This document shows, one piece after another, positions 8,137 to 16,243 of a stretch of 64,000 bases of DNA. Within the stretch, counting starts at the first letter, position 1; each line of letters opens with the position of its first letter. The position numbers and the translations under genes are program-made. The notes beneath the pieces are model-generated. The model was not told the origin of the DNA. It saw only the letters and a program-made list of their open reading frames with translations, and did not search any database. The DNA comes from Amycolatopsis regifaucium (GTDB lineage Bacteria > Actinomycetota > Actinomycetes > Mycobacteriales > Pseudonocardiaceae). The DNA lies in the NCBI RefSeq assembly GCF_001613935.1, contig NZ_LQCI01000003.1, positions 1 to 64,000 on the forward strand. The letters run 5' to 3'.

Positions 8137-9254
8137 CCCACCACCTCGTTCCATTTGCGGACCGCGTGCGCGGCATCGGCGGCGTTGAGCACCCGGACGC
8201 CGGGCACGACGATCGGCCCGGCCGCGGCGAGGTCGACGAGGAACAGTGAGGAATAGCGTGGCCGCAGGGCGGTCAACCCGTCGAGCCTGCCGGTGGTGAC
8301 GGCCAGCAGGCAGCCGCCCTGGTCACGTGCGGCCGCCAGCTCGCGCGTCACGAGCGTTTCCCCGGTGTCCTGGCCGAGCTGGCACAACTCGTCGAGCAGA
8401 AGCCGCGAACCGAGCGGGCCACCGGCGGTGGTGAGGTCGAGACCGCCGGAACCGACGAGCCGGGTGTGATGCCCGGCCATCGCGGACGCGTGCAGCAGCG
8501 ACGCGGCGAGGTCGACGGCTTCTTCGAAGACCTCAGGGGTGAAGGAAGTCCGGCGGGTGTCGAGCAGGAGGGTGAACCGCGGCTGCTGCGGATCGGCGTA
8601 GTCGCGCACCATCATCCGGCCGGTCCGCGCGGTGGCCTTCCAATGCAGGTGCCGGACTTCGTCGCCAGGCTGGTACTCGCGGACGTCGCGAAGATCGAGC
8701 GAACCACGCAGCGAGTCGGTCGTCCTGCCGTCGTGGTGATGACGCGGGTAGCCACCGATCAGGGCACGGGCGGGATGACGGCGCGGATGCACCCAGAGTT
8801 CCGCGGTCTCTCCGGCGGAAAGCCGATTCCTCGCCAGGCCGAAGGGGTCCACCCGGTGCAGCGTCAGCGGCCCTACCGGGAGCCTGCCCCGGCGACCGGT
8901 CGGCAATTCGTAGCGATAGGTGGCTTCGGCGTCTTGGGCGAGCGACCGGACCCGGACGGTTTGGACGGCGACGCCTGCTTTGTCCCAGGCGTCGAACCCA
9001 CGCTGGCGACGCCCGGCGACGTTGCGGACCGTCAACTTCGCGAGCGCCGGGCGTCCGCGTTCGACGCGATCCGGATAGATCTCGCGGGAGACGTCGACAC
9101 GCAGGCCGCGTGCGGTGACGACGACCGCGGCGATGACCGCCGCGAGCCCGACGGCACCCATGACGCGGAACAGCGGGTAGCCCGCCCATTCGGCGACCGC
9201 GAGGAGCAGTACCGACAGCACGAACAAGACCACGCCGCGGGCGGTCAGCCGCAT
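8133..9254 (-). CDS. DUF58 domain protein
   Basis: 373 residues. Two N-terminal membrane segments (LFVLSVLLLAVAEWAGYPL and VMGAVGLAAVIAAVVVTA) precede the DUF58 domain with its signature QPGDEVRHLHWKATARTG at about residues 195-212 and a von Willebrand A-like C-terminal half. DUF58 proteins are membrane partners of MoxR ATPases; the molecular activity is not established. It starts 2 bp after the MoxR stop and overlaps the next gene by 4 bp, so the three genes are translationally coupled. Confidence 0.9.
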   Translation of the reverse strand: MRLTARGVVLFVLSVLLLAVAEWAGYPLFRVMGAVGLAAVIAAVVVTARGLRVDVSREIYPDRVERGRPALAKLTVRNVAGRRQRGFDAWDKAGVAVQTVRVRSLAQDAEATYRYELPTGRRGRLPVGPLTLHRVDPFGLARNRLSAGETAELWVHPRRHPARALIGGYPRHHHDGRTTDSLRGSLDLRDVREYQPGDEVRHLHWKATARTGRMMVRDYADPQQPRFTLLLDTRRTSFTPEVFEEAVDLAASLLHASAMAGHHTRLVGSGGLDLTTAGGPLGSRLLLDELCQLGQDTGETLVTRELAAARDQGGCLLAVTTGRLDGLTALRPRYSSLFLVDLAAAGPIVVPGVRVLNAADAAHAVRKWNEVVG

Positions 9255-9256
9255 GG

Positions 9257-10216
<960 letters not shown>

Positions 10217-10516
10217 CTTGCCCCCTGCGAAGTCGATCCCGCTGGACCGTTCGGCTCATCATGCCACCGGCTCAGCGTAATCGGCTAGGTACAGGAACGG
10301 TCTTTCCGCAGTACATTCAGGGTTTGCGCAGCGGCCGACAGCACAGCCCCTTGCCGCGTATTCGACGAACGGGCCAATTCCTCTCGCTCGGCGGTTCCTG
10401 CTGCCCCTTGCCGCCGATAATCGGCCTCAGCTCGATACGAAGCCGGGCCATTGGACGGCGGACCCGGGCTCCTCGCTTGTCCGGCGTCTGGTCGAGATTG
10501 CCGGTGCGAGGCTCCC
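10217..10516. other. 300-bp gap with a possible small leftward frame
   Basis: This is the region between the toxin/immunity pair and the MoxR operon promoter. A leftward frame from about 10440 to 10285 reads protein-like (YRRQGAAGTAEREELARSSN, then TRQGAVLSAAAQTLNVLRK) but has no clear start or ribosome binding site. It may be a small gene or the tail of a decayed immunity-like gene. Nothing else is supported. Confidence 0.3.
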
Positions 10517-10837
10517 TCACCCGCTGATGCCCTTGGCGATCCCTTCGGACATACGTCGTGCGAGCCGTTGAAACTTGGCCCACGAGTCCTGATCGCCATT
10601 CCAGTCGTACAACGTCTCCTTGCCGATGGTTTCGAACAACGGATGAGCGGGATCGGCCGCCATCTTCTGCAGTAGATCCGCCACCTCGGCGGCAAGGTCG
10701 CTGTGAAAGCGCACTATCCGCGTCGCGGAATGGTCGGCATGCTCTTCCAGGGCATCGTCGACAAAGTAACCCAGTTCGTCGGCGAGATAATACGTCCCGA
10801 ACTCATTGAGCAGCACGTCCTGGGGGGTCGACATCAT
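10517..10837 (-). CDS. probable immunity protein for the upstream toxin
   Basis: 106 residues, acidic, largely helical, with no signal peptide and hence cytoplasmic. It begins with two consecutive Met codons (10837 or 10834), 4 bp after the stop of the polymorphic toxin. No known immunity family is recognised: notable stretches are LADELGYFVDDALEEHAD and KETLYDWNGDQDSWAKF. The assignment as the cognate inhibitor is inferred purely from position and size, as polymorphic toxin genes are nearly always followed directly by their immunity gene. Confidence 0.7.
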   Translation of the reverse strand: MMSTPQDVLLNEFGTYYLADELGYFVDDALEEHADHSATRIVRFHSDLAAEVADLLQKMAADPAHPLFETIGKETLYDWNGDQDSWAKFQRLARRMSEGIAKGISG

Positions 10838-10841
10838 CGGC

Positions 10842-13457
10842 TCACGGCTCCGGGTAGTAGCTGATGGGGCGCCACTCGTTCGCGCTTCGCACGTACTCGT
10901 AGACGACTCGGGCGGTCTTCTGGGGCGTCACGACGAGATCGGGAATTCGATTGCCGTTCGCGTCCAGCACGAAGGGACTACTCGGTCCGCCGACCCGGCG
11001 CGCGACTTGTGCTGACTCTCCGAACCCTCGCGGGTCATCAGTGGTCACCAAGACGCGGTGCCGGACCGGTACACCAGAAGCCGGGTCGAAATAGAGCGGT
11101 TTACCAGTCACCGGATCAGTGTAGGAAGGCACCGCGCCGTCGCGAAGGTTCGCTTCGAGCTTGCTGGCCGCCCGGCCTAGGGCTTCGGCTTCGGCTTGTG
11201 CGTTGCGGAACCGGGAGGCGCGGCCGGCTGGTGCGGATGAACCATCCGGGGCTATACCGGTGCGTACCCTTGTCGCTTGCTGCCCGTCCGTCGTCTGGTA
11301 GCCGTGCCTGCCGTGACCGTGACCCTCCTGCCCCGCGTTCGGAAGCGGGTTCTCCAACGGTCGATCGACGTTGGCGACCGACCGCTCGGCACGCTGGCGA
11401 GATTGCTCCGCACGCCATTGCTCCCTGGTCATGGACCGTTCGCTGGACCCAGGGGTCCCGGCGAAACAATTCTCCTCACCCGCGTTGTGCGTGAGAATGT
11501 CTTGGCCGCCGACGTTGACGTAGTAAGTGTGCAGGCCCTCGATGGTGAGGTTGTGTACCTGTTGCTGCTGCGTCCACTCGTGCACGGCGACGACTTGCAG
11601 GAGGCGGCCGTCGGGGGTGCGAAGCAGGTCGCCGCGGTTCAGGTCTTCGGCGTCGGTCCAGCGGCCGGTGTCGGCGACCCAGAACGGGTGTTCGTCGGTG
11701 GCCGTGACGGTGCCGGTTGCGTTGCCCCGGTCGCCGTCGGTGTCAACGGTGATTCGTACCAGTTCCTTCAGGCCCTGGCCCGGAATCAGGTTGATCACCG
11801 GTCGGGCCTGGGTGAGGCCGGTGACAGGGTCGGTGGCCAGTACGCGGTCGCCGAGGTTGACTTTTTCGATCGGCTTGTACGTGCCGTCGGCCAGCAGGAC
11901 AGGGGTACCGGGTACGAAGCTGTTCGGTGTCGGGCAGCGGGTCGCCGCGTCGGCCGAGTCCCGCGATTCCGGAGAGGTTTTCGTATCTGCTTCCGGTGTC
12001 CGGTCGCTCGACCGCTGCTTGGATTCGGCGTCGCCGGATTTCGGCGACGGTGGGGTATCGGTGTCCTGCCGAGGTTTATCGGCCGCTCGACGAGCGGGGG
12101 AATCGCCGCGGGGCAACGTGGGCAGTTGGGTCACCGGAGCCGGTAGCACCCTTCTGTCTTGCCCGTCCTTGTTCGGCGACCGGGACGACGTCCTTGGTGC
12201 GGTCGTGTCCGCCTTGGAGCCCTGAGTGCCGGTGGGCGGCGCGGTGCCGGCTCGATCCGGCGAATTCTGTGGATTTGGCGTTCCAGCGCCACTGTCCGGG
12301 CGGGCCGGGAGGTCGGCGGGCGTGGGACTTCCCGACGTTGATCCTTTGCCGGGCTCACGGTCCGGCCGCGGCCTGGCGATGGTGCCCAGGTCGGGTCCCC
12401 GGCCTCCGGACAACGCCTCGGCCGCGTTCATCACTCTCTTGCCAACGCCGACACCGGGGATGAACATCGTGCCGATGTCGACCGCCGCCCGGCCGACGAC
12501 ACGTTCCGGCTGGTCGCTGTTCCAGTCCTCCTTGTAAGGACGGACGACTTCTTCCACCACTTTGCCGGGATTTCGCACTACCTCGGCGACGGCCTCGCCG
12601 CGTTCCTTGATGCGTTTGTCGGCCGCGCGCCACTCGTCACTGTTCGGATCGGCCTCGGACCACGTCGTGGCGTCCTGGTTCGCGTCCACGAAACCCTTGA
12701 TAGCGTGCGGAATCGACGCCAAACCCTCCACGACGGTTTCCCGTGCCTCGTCGAGCACGTTGCCGACGAGATGGTCCTTCGAATCCTTGCCCTTGTCGAT
12801 CTTCATGATTTTCCGCAGATCGACTGGTTGGCCGGAGCCGCCTTTGCCGCCTACGGGGATGCTCTGACGTGGTGCGGGTTTCTCCTGCGGCTTCTCCGCC
12901 GTAGGCTGCCCAGTCTTCCGCTGTGGCTGCTCGGTGTCTTGGTGTCGATCCTTGTCGGTTTTCATGATTTTGCGTAGGTCGACTGGTTGGCCGGAGCCGC
13001 CTTTGCCGCCTACGGGAGCACCCTGGCGTGGGGCGGGTTTCTCTTGTGGTTTCTCTGTCTTGTGTTCTTCGGTTTTGCGCTGTGTCTGTTGGGTTTCCTT
13101 TCGTTGGTTCGAGTTTTTGTCGGTTTTCATGATTTTGCGTAGGTCGACTGGTTGGCCGGAGCCGCCTTTGCCGCCTACGGGAGCACCCTGCCGTGGCGCG
13201 GGTTTCTCCTGTGGTTTCTCCGTCTTGCGTTCCTCGGTCTTCCGCTGTGCCTGCTCAGCCGCCTGCCGCTTCTCCGAACCTTTGGCAAGCTCCCGTACCT
13301 TGTGCAGATCGACCGGTTGGCCCGAGCCGCCTTTGCCGCCGACGGCGGGAGCCGCCTCGGCTTGTTGAGCGGCAGCGAGAATAAAGAGCACTGACAACGC
13401 TCCACCGGACAGGCCGTACAGTATCGACCTGGTCAGTGGACGTCCTGCGGTTTCCAT
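10842..13457 (-). CDS. secreted polymorphic toxin with repeats, Hint domain and RNase-like C-terminus
   Basis: 871 residues from ATG at 13457 (AGGAGG upstream). Order: signal peptide (1-35, ending AEA); four repeats each opening PVGGKGGSGQPVDLRKIMK (37-229); a helical segment (about 230-345); a Pro/Ser-rich linker (345-505); a Hint (hedgehog/intein) domain at 508-659 with NSFVPGTPVLLADG, TDEHPFW and the terminal HN of ILTHNA; and a 212-residue C-terminal domain. That domain contains GHGHGRHGYQTTDGQ and ASRFRNAQAEAEAL and ends WRPISYYPEP. His residues near its start, a basic centre and a terminal aromatic-YP motif resemble BECR/bacterial RNase A-type toxin ribonucleases. The Hint domain would release the toxin by self-cleavage after Asn. 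Toxin family is inference; architecture is clearly visible. Confidence 0.85.
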   Translation of the reverse strand: METAGRPLTRSILYGLSGGALSVLFILAAAQQAEAAPAVGGKGGSGQPVDLHKVRELAKGSEKRQAAEQAQRKTEERKTEKPQEKPAPRQGAPVGGKGGSGQPVDLRKIMKTDKNSNQRKETQQTQRKTEEHKTEKPQEKPAPRQGAPVGGKGGSGQPVDLRKIMKTDKDRHQDTEQPQRKTGQPTAEKPQEKPAPRQSIPVGGKGGSGQPVDLRKIMKIDKGKDSKDHLVGNVLDEARETVVEGLASIPHAIKGFVDANQDATTWSEADPNSDEWRAADKRIKERGEAVAEVVRNPGKVVEEVVRPYKEDWNSDQPERVVGRAAVDIGTMFIPGVGVGKRVMNAAEALSGGRGPDLGTIARPRPDREPGKGSTSGSPTPADLPARPDSGAGTPNPQNSPDRAGTAPPTGTQGSKADTTAPRTSSRSPNKDGQDRRVLPAPVTQLPTLPRGDSPARRAADKPRQDTDTPPSPKSGDAESKQRSSDRTPEADTKTSPESRDSADAATRCPTPNSFVPGTPVLLADGTYKPIEKVNLGDRVLATDPVTGLTQARPVINLIPGQGLKELVRITVDTDGDRGNATGTVTATDEHPFWVADTGRWTDAEDLNRGDLLRTPDGRLLQVVAVHEWTQQQQVHNLTIEGLHTYYVNVGGQDILTHNAGEENCFAGTPGSSERSMTREQWRAEQSRQRAERSVANVDRPLENPLPNAGQEGHGHGRHGYQTTDGQQATRVRTGIAPDGSSAPAGRASRFRNAQAEAEALGRAASKLEANLRDGAVPSYTDPVTGKPLYFDPASGVPVRHRVLVTTDDPRGFGESAQVARRVGGPSSPFVLDANGNRIPDLVVTPQKTARVVYEYVRSANEWRPISYYPEP
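12771..13349 (-). repeat. in-frame tandem repeat within the toxin gene
   Basis: Four copies of a unit of 159-168 bp encode residues 37-92, 93-147, 148-200 and 201-229 (last one partial). Each unit is a near-identical Gly-rich head, PVGGKGGSGQPVDLRKIMK, followed by a variable Lys/Glu/Gln-rich charged stretch ending EKPQEKPAPRQ. The DNA of the heads is nearly identical between copies 2, 3 and 4, so copy number could change by recombination. The repeats probably act as an extended or cell-wall-associated stalk. Confidence 0.85.
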
Positions 13458-13589
13458 CAGACCTCCTGTTCTCGGCATGCTTCGTACCGCTGCATCAAAC
13501 GGGAATTCGAACGCACTCCGGTCAACGCCGAGATCGGTCGACGCGGCGTGCTTCGGATTCATTCCGGGCGCCATAGCCCGCCTACGCGT

Positions 13590-13630
13590 CGTGAGTGGTA
13601 ATGACGTCAGAGCCGTCATTACCACTCACG
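13590..13630. repeat. 17-bp perfect palindrome, hairpin family B copy 1
   Basis: CGTGAGTGGTAATGACG at 13590-13606 is exactly complementary to 13614-13630, with a 7-nt loop. It lies 24 bp beyond the stop of the leftward gene at 13655 and about 130 bp upstream of the toxin start. A related hairpin occurs at 62478-62523 after the ectoine genes. Most likely it is a terminator for the 13655-14822 genes, insulating the toxin promoter. Confidence 0.75.
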
Positions 13631-13654
13631 ATTCCCCTTTTCGCGATCTTCGGC

Positions 13655-13978
13655 TCAGTGCTTACGTTCGTAGATTTCTTCGGCCAGCGAGTGGCCCATC
13701 AGGCCACCGAAGACGCCCGCCGCCACGCCGACCACCAGGCCCATCGGCGACGCCACCAATACGCCCGCCGCGATGCCGAAGGCCAGCGAGCCTGTAGCGC
13801 CGCCGAGGCCGGTGTATGCGCCCAGGCTCAGCGGTTCGGGTTCGCGGGCGAGGTATTCCGCGTCGTCTTCCGAGTACGGCTCGAACTCGTCGTCAGGAGG
13901 AGGTGGCGGCGCGTCTTTGCGCTCCCAGACGTCCTGTGGGATCACGATGTACCGGGTGGGTTCCAGCGTGGCGGTCAT
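13655..13978 (-). CDS. small membrane protein with Gly-rich hydrophobic segments
   Basis: 107 residues from ATG at 13978, 4 bp after the preceding stop codon. The N-terminal half is acidic and proline-rich (KDAPPPPPDDEFEPYSEDDAEY), and the C-terminal half has one or two glycine-rich hydrophobic segments (LGGATGSLAFGIAAGVLVA and GLVVGVAAGVFGGLMGH) like glycine-zipper proteins, then a short charged end. No family recognised. Context suggests cotranscription with the secreted coiled-coil protein upstream. Confidence 0.7.
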   Translation of the reverse strand: MTATLEPTRYIVIPQDVWERKDAPPPPPDDEFEPYSEDDAEYLAREPEPLSLGAYTGLGGATGSLAFGIAAGVLVASPMGLVVGVAAGVFGGLMGHSLAEEIYERKH

Positions 13979-13982
13979 GGCG

Positions 13983-14822
13983 TCACCAGGCGTTGGCGGA
14001 GACGGTGCCGTTGGTCGAAGTCGCGCTGGACCACGAGGACGCGCCGTTGCCCGACGAGCTCGCCGTCTTCGTGACCGTGTTGCCGGACTTGTGGGTGGTC
14101 TTCGAAACCGTCTTGCCTTCCGCGCGAAGGGCGGCCAGTCGCTTCGCCAGATCGTCGGGGAGGTTGGCCTTCTTGAGCCGGTCGTGCGCGCCATGGTGGT
14201 CGTGGCAAGGCTTCTTGCCCGACGTCGGCTTCATCGAGTCGCGCAGGTTCTTCAGGTCCTTTTCGGACTGCGCGAGCCGCTTCTTGGCGTCACGCAACGT
14301 CTTTTCGGCGTCCTTGACGTTCTTGCGCGCGTCGTCGACGGCCTTGATCGCGGTGTCCAGTTTCGGGGTGGCCGGAGCGATCGCCATCCGCGACGGAGAC
14401 ACCGTCGGCGCCTTGGCCGCCGCCTGGACCACGAACCGCTTCTGCTCCGGCGCCTGGGCCACGAACCGCTTCTGCTCCGGCGCCTGCCGCACCTTCTTCA
14501 CCTGCGGCTTCGACAACGCGGCCGGGACGGCGGCGCGATGGGCAGCGGCGGGTTTGACGTGGTGCGCGGGCTTGGGCGCGGCCTGTTGTGCGGCCGCTGC
14601 GGGCGCCTTCGGCGAGGCGTTCACCGGCTTCGGCGCGACCGGCGCGGCCCCGGGCGCGTGCGCCGGAGCGGGCGCGGGGGCCGGGGATGGGGCCTGTGCG
14701 GGCGCCGGGGCCGCGCTGTCGTTCGTGCTGTCCACCAGAGCGTTCGCCGTCGTCGCGCCGATCGCGGCGGTCGCCAGTCCGGCCACTCCGTAGACGGCCG
14801 CGCGCCGCAGATTTCGCTTCAT
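13983..14822 (-). CDS. secreted Ala/Pro-rich protein with coiled-coil segment
   Basis: 279 residues from ATG at 14822, with GAGGAGG upstream. A signal peptide (MKRNLRRAAVYGVAGLATAAIGATTANA) is followed by a low-complexity Ala/Pro/Lys region, a duplicated QAPEQKRFV motif, a heptad-like segment (about residues 155-205, DTAIKAVDDARKNVKDAEKTL) and a His-rich KKPCHDHHGAHDRL stretch that could bind metal. The Ser/Thr/Asn-rich end resembles cell-surface proteins. Function unknown. It is divergent from the pseudokinase gene with about 155 bp between. Confidence 0.7.
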   Translation of the reverse strand: MKRNLRRAAVYGVAGLATAAIGATTANALVDSTNDSAAPAPAQAPSPAPAPAPAHAPGAAPVAPKPVNASPKAPAAAAQQAAPKPAHHVKPAAAHRAAVPAALSKPQVKKVRQAPEQKRFVAQAPEQKRFVVQAAAKAPTVSPSRMAIAPATPKLDTAIKAVDDARKNVKDAEKTLRDAKKRLAQSEKDLKNLRDSMKPTSGKKPCHDHHGAHDRLKKANLPDDLAKRLAALRAEGKTVSKTTHKSGNTVTKTASSSGNGASSWSSATSTNGTVSANAW

Positions 14823-14977
14823 GTTCGCCTCCTCGGTCATGGGGCGTGGAGAAACCACCGCCGTGGTGGCAAGAGTGGCCCGCGGGGGTCCATGGCGGAT
14901 ACATCCGCGGTACATCGGCGGAGGCGGCAATCACCGGACATGCTCGCCGTCGGCGGCCCTCGGATGACAGACTGGGA

Positions 14978-16243
14978 ATGATGGAAGACGACGAGCTGGT
15001 GCCACTGGGCGAGGGTCCGGCCGCCACCGTGCTGGCCGGAATGGACGAGACGACCGGCGAGGCCTTCGCGCTCAAGGTGTACCCAGGCCGCGTCGATCGC
15101 CGCACCCGCGCCGAACTGGACAAGGAACTCTCCGCGCTGAACTCCTTGAGCGAGCTCGGCACGGTCCTCATCCCCACCGAAGCGAAGGACCTGCCCGACG
15201 GCCGGTTCGGCGTCCGGATGGAACTCTGCACGCAATCGCTGGCCGAACTCGTCGGTGCCTTCGGACCGCTTTCCGTGCAGGACGTGCTTTCCCTCGGCGA
15301 AGCCCTCGCGACGACGTTGGCCGCGGCGCACCAGGCCGGCGTCGTCCACGGCGGGATGACGCCCGGCAACGTCCTCTTCCGCGCGTCAGGCGCGCCGGTG
15401 CTGGCGGACTTCGGGCTCGCGCTGCGACAGTCGTTCCCCGGCGATCCCGCGGTGGGCTTCCTCGCGCCGGAAACGATCACCGAGGGCGTCCGCGACGAAC
15501 GCACCGATCTCTACGGCCTCGGCGCGCTGCTGTATTTCGCGCTCACCGGCCGTTCCCCGGCCAGGGAAGAGCCGGGCGAGACCGCGGACGAGCTGACGCT
15601 GCGCGTGCTCAGCGGGCCGGTGCCGCCGATCGACCGGCCCGGCCTCCCGGCGGGTCTCGGTCCGCTCGTGGCCTCACTGCTGGCGCGTGACCCCGGCGCC
15701 CGTCCCATCGACGCCACCCTGGTCGCCACCCGGCTCGGCGCGACCCCCGGCGTCGCGGCCACCCCGCGCCCGCTCGGCGCGCCGATCCTGGACTACGGTC
15801 CGGAGCACGCGAAATCCCACCGTAAGGGGAAGACCCGGCTGATCGTGGGTGTCGCGGCCGGGGCCGTGCTGCTCGCCGCGGCAGCGGTTTTCGTGCTGCG
15901 GAACCGGCCACGTGAGCTGGCTGTGCCGCCCGCGAGCGCCGAACCGGTGACCAGCGTGCCCACCACGACCGCCGACCCCGTGCGACTGGACCTCGCCGAT
16001 CCGGTCGACAACGGCGACTACGTCCAACTTTCCTGGCGCAGCACCGGCTCCACGCTGCACTACGCCGTCATCGTCGCGGGCCTGGACTTGCCGCGGAAGA
16101 CTCACTACGTCGAGAGCGGCACGACCTACCGGGTCGATGTCCAGCCCGGTCGGCAGTACTGCTTCGTCGTGCAGGCAACCGACAGCGTGCACTCCTACGA
16201 AAGCGAGAGCAAGGGCATCCGTGGCGCCCGCTGCGTCCGCTAG
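14978..16243 (+). CDS. receptor-like Ser/Thr pseudokinase with FN3-like ectodomain
   Basis: 421 residues. The cytoplasmic kinase-like domain spans about 8-265: the ATP-binding Lys is present (ALKVY, K33) and the DFG is intact (LADFGLA, D144), but the catalytic loop H-R-D-x-K-P-x-N reads HGGMTPGN (from H124). The catalytic Asp is therefore Gly and the Lys is Thr, and phosphotransfer is unlikely. One membrane helix follows (about residues 288-307), then a short Pro/Thr linker and an extracellular fibronectin-III-like domain with two Cys. It probably works as a scaffold or nucleotide-binding sensor. The stop codon overlaps that of the convergent FN3 gene (CTAG at 16240-16243). Confidence 0.82.
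   Translation: MMEDDELVPLGEGPAATVLAGMDETTGEAFALKVYPGRVDRRTRAELDKELSALNSLSELGTVLIPTEAKDLPDGRFGVRMELCTQSLAELVGAFGPLSVQDVLSLGEALATTLAAAHQAGVVHGGMTPGNVLFRASGAPVLADFGLALRQSFPGDPAVGFLAPETITEGVRDERTDLYGLGALLYFALTGRSPAREEPGETADELTLRVLSGPVPPIDRPGLPAGLGPLVASLLARDPGARPIDATLVATRLGATPGVAATPRPLGAPILDYGPEHAKSHRKGKTRLIVGVAAGAVLLAAAAVFVLRNRPRELAVPPASAEPVTSVPTTTADPVRLDLADPVDNGDYVQLSWRSTGSTLHYAVIVAGLDLPRKTHYVESGTTYRVDVQPGRQYCFVVQATDSVHSYESESKGIRGARCVR

Noticed and set aside
10285..10440. Small leftward protein-like frame after the immunity gene
   Set aside because: No start codon with a ribosome binding site; kept only as a remark in the gap entry.
12771..13349. Regularly spaced repeats that could suggest a CRISPR array
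   Set aside because: The repeats are in frame, encode PVGGKGGSGQP heads, and unit length (159-168 bp) is far above CRISPR size.
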